Assembly: GCF_039545095.1 (NCBI RefSeq)
Contig: NZ_BAABRS010000003.1
Coordinates: 434,001-498,000 of the forward strand
Direction of reading: 5' to 3'
From: Fodinibius salicampi
GTDB lineage: Bacteria; Bacteroidota; Rhodothermia; Balneolales; Balneolaceae
DNA length: 64,000 nucleotides
This document shows, piece after piece, positions 62,601 through 64,000 of the stretch (its first letter is position 1; each line of letters opens with the position of its first letter). The notes below the pieces were generated by a model. That model was not told the DNA's origin and ran no database searches. It saw only the letters and a program-made list of their open reading frames with translations. Position numbers and translations under genes: made by a program.

Positions 62601-63362
62601 ATGCTGTTAGCACTGGATATCGGAAACAGTAATATCGTCATAGGAGTATCTGACGAAAATAAATGGGTGCATCAATGGCGCATTCAAACGGATGACGATA
62701 AAACTGCTCACGAATATGCCGTACTGATGGGCAGTTTGTTTAAAGAAGTGGACCTGAATTACCCCCACTTCAGCCGCATTATCATTGGTAGTGTTGTTCC
62801 CCAGCTTGCCCAAACTATTCGTGATGTCTTTAGTAACCGATCAAATGTGGACCCGCTAATTCTAAACGGAGATATTGAAACCGGTATCGAAATAGGCCGC
62901 CCCGATCCCGCGCAAGTGGGCGCCGATCTCATCGCTGATTCCGTTGGTGCCTACGAACTATTTAATGACAACTGCATTGTAGTGGATTTTGGAACCGCAA
63001 CAACCGTGATGGCGGTGGAAAAGCCGGGCCGATTAATGGGAGGAGCTATCTGTTCGGGACTTAAGGTAACTATTGACGCCCTGGTTGGGAAAGCTGCTCA
63101 GCTTTCCCAAATTCCAATGGAGCCACCGCCGAAGGTAATCGGTACGAATACCATTGAGTCAATGCAGTCGGGACTGGTGCTTGGCCATATTTGTATGATC
63201 GAAGGCATCATTGACCGTATGCGCCAACAGATAGGAGCGGCAAAAGTAGTAGCAACAGGCGGTCTTGCCCAAAAAATAGCTCCCCATACAGACTATTTTG
63301 ATGTTACGGATCCCATGTTAACCCTCGATGGCCTCCGCCTAATTGCTAACAGGCAGAAATAA
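62601..63362 (+). CDS. coaX: Type III pantothenate kinase
   Basis: The protein has 253 residues, the normal CoaX size. The ASKHA-fold phosphate-binding loop is LLALDIGNSNIVIGV. The substrate motif is RPDPAQVGADLIAD, followed by VVDFGTATTVMAVE and GAICSGLKVTIDAL. It phosphorylates pantothenate, the first step of coenzyme A synthesis, and is not feedback-inhibited by CoA (family knowledge). The gene is followed by the convergent marC-like gene. Confidence 0.95.
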   Translation: MLLALDIGNSNIVIGVSDENKWVHQWRIQTDDDKTAHEYAVLMGSLFKEVDLNYPHFSRIIIGSVVPQLAQTIRDVFSNRSNVDPLILNGDIETGIEIGRPDPAQVGADLIADSVGAYELFNDNCIVVDFGTATTVMAVEKPGRLMGGAICSGLKVTIDALVGKAAQLSQIPMEPPPKVIGTNTIESMQSGLVLGHICMIEGIIDRMRQQIGAAKVVATGGLAQKIAPHTDYFDVTDPMLTLDGLRLIANRQK

Positions 63363-63404
63363 AAAGTACTTTTGCCTAGCCTTCGATGGAATACCTTACC
63401 TGGT

Positions 63405-64000
63405 CTATACGCCAAAAAAATTTGAGATACCATTTAAAATAAACTGTACACCAATAGCCATGGCGATAAATCCCATCATCCGGGTGATGGCATTCATACC
63501 GGTGGGACCAATATACTTTGCTGAGAAGGGAGCTAATCGAAGAACTCCAAACGAAATTATGGCAACCAAAATAATAGCCAGCGTCATGATGGCAAGATCC
63601 ATAATACCGCCTGCCTGAGATGCCAAACCAATAACAACTGCTATACTTCCAGGACCGGAAAGCATGGGCATTGCCATGGGGCTAAAGGAAACATCCTCCT
63701 TATCTTTGGCTGCTTCTTGTGCTTCATCAGAAATTTTTCGTTCTGACTGATCGGGGTTCAGCATCGAATAAGCCGCCCGCAAGATTATTAGTCCACCGGC
63801 AATGCGAATCCCCGACAGGCTTATACCAAAGAAGCTCATAATATAGGTTCCCGCCAATAGGAAAATGACGAGAACTAAAAACATGTAAAAAGAGGCTTTC
63901 TGCGCAACTGCTGTGCGCTCAGTATCGGAATTTTGCTCAGTAAGAGATAAAAAAACAGGCATCGCCGCCAATGGATTTGCTACCGAAATAATAGATGTAA
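63405..64000 (-). CDS. MarC-family integral membrane protein, 5' end outside the window
   Basis: The frame continues past the window edge through SVANPLAAMPVFLSL, the family-typical NP(L)A start, so only the first few residues are missing. There are about five to six membrane segments, with GLILRAAYSMLNPD-like and SFGVLRLAPFSAKYIGPTGM blocks. The family is of unknown function; a multiple-antibiotic resistance role was proposed and later not supported. The gene is convergent with coaX. Confidence 0.92.
   Translation of the reverse strand, partial: TSIISVANPLAAMPVFLSLTEQNSDTERTAVAQKASFYMFLVLVIFLLAGTYIMSFFGISLSGIRIAGGLIILRAAYSMLNPDQSERKISDEAQEAAKDKEDVSFSPMAMPMLSGPGSIAVVIGLASQAGGIMDLAIMTLAIILVAIISFGVLRLAPFSAKYIGPTGMNAITRMMGFIAMAIGVQFILNGISNFFGV

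Noticed and set aside
1-64000. CRISPR arrays, rRNA genes, replication origin and complete insertion sequences
   Set aside because: No regularly spaced repeats, rRNA-like stretch, DnaA-box cluster or intact transposase with paired ends was seen by eye.

Overview
The window looks like a piece of chromosome from a Bacteroidota-type bacterium, most likely a Balneolota-like relative (inference; no marker gene was searched). The support is an outer-membrane, TonB-receptor and lipoprotein rich gene set, AT-leaning intergenic DNA, frequent starts without a Shine-Dalgarno sequence, and promoters of the Bacteroidota form. The clearest promoter, upstream of tRNA-Asp, has TTGACA and a perfect TAnnTTTG box separated by 21 bases from the TTG. 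Most of the window is ordinary single-copy chromosome. Three short stretches (29.4-30.1, 47.15-47.34 and 51.44-51.83 kb) hold decayed genes.

Layout. 0-5 kb: end of a FetB-like permease, a KefB-type antiporter and an OmpR-type two-component pair. 5-7.5 kb: a TonB-dependent receptor. 7.5-12.7 kb: a minus-strand carbohydrate cluster (gluconolactonase-like protein, SDR dehydrogenase, peptide-arginase-like protein, 6-phosphogluconate dehydrogenase, gluconokinase) that could carry glucose through free gluconate to ribulose-5-phosphate. 13-21 kb: a collagen-like lipoprotein, HtpX, a PLP decarboxylase, a TetR regulator, the NfeD/slipin pair and a Gfo/Idh/MocA oxidoreductase. 21-25.7 kb: an RND efflux operon whose promoter region carries the same 16-bp inverted repeat (15/16 identical) as the TetR promoter region.

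25.8-35 kb: a PhoX-like lipoprotein, a DoxX-like protein, an outer-membrane porin-like protein, a phospho-site-less receiver protein, two YceI proteins, and an NtrC-type sigma54 activator with its PAS histidine kinase. The porin and YceI upstream regions share two tandem TTGCA-N4-TGCA sites about 152 bp upstream of a sigma54-like -24 box. This arrangement suggests that the neighbouring NtrC-type protein controls both.

35.8-47 kb: an HTH protein, a NUDIX hydrolase, a CDP-alcohol phosphatidyltransferase, FtsY, a 34-residue small protein with its own terminator, an exported TPR-CHAT protein, an amidohydrolase lipoprotein, a second Kef/YbaL antiporter, a cupin and a GH5 glycosidase lipoprotein. 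47-52.2 kb: an integrase remnant, a three-gene LytS/LytTR-like operon whose first gene is a pseudo-histidine kinase, a divergent exported ankyrin protein, AbiEi-antitoxin and IS3 transposase remnants, and tRNA-Asp. 52.3-64 kb: ApaG, glutathione peroxidase, a metallo-beta-lactamase-fold hydrolase, mannose-1-phosphate guanylyltransferase, a PhoR/PhoB-like pair, RuvA and RuvC, a second exported ankyrin protein, an AGCS symporter, DinB, CoaX and the start-truncated MarC.
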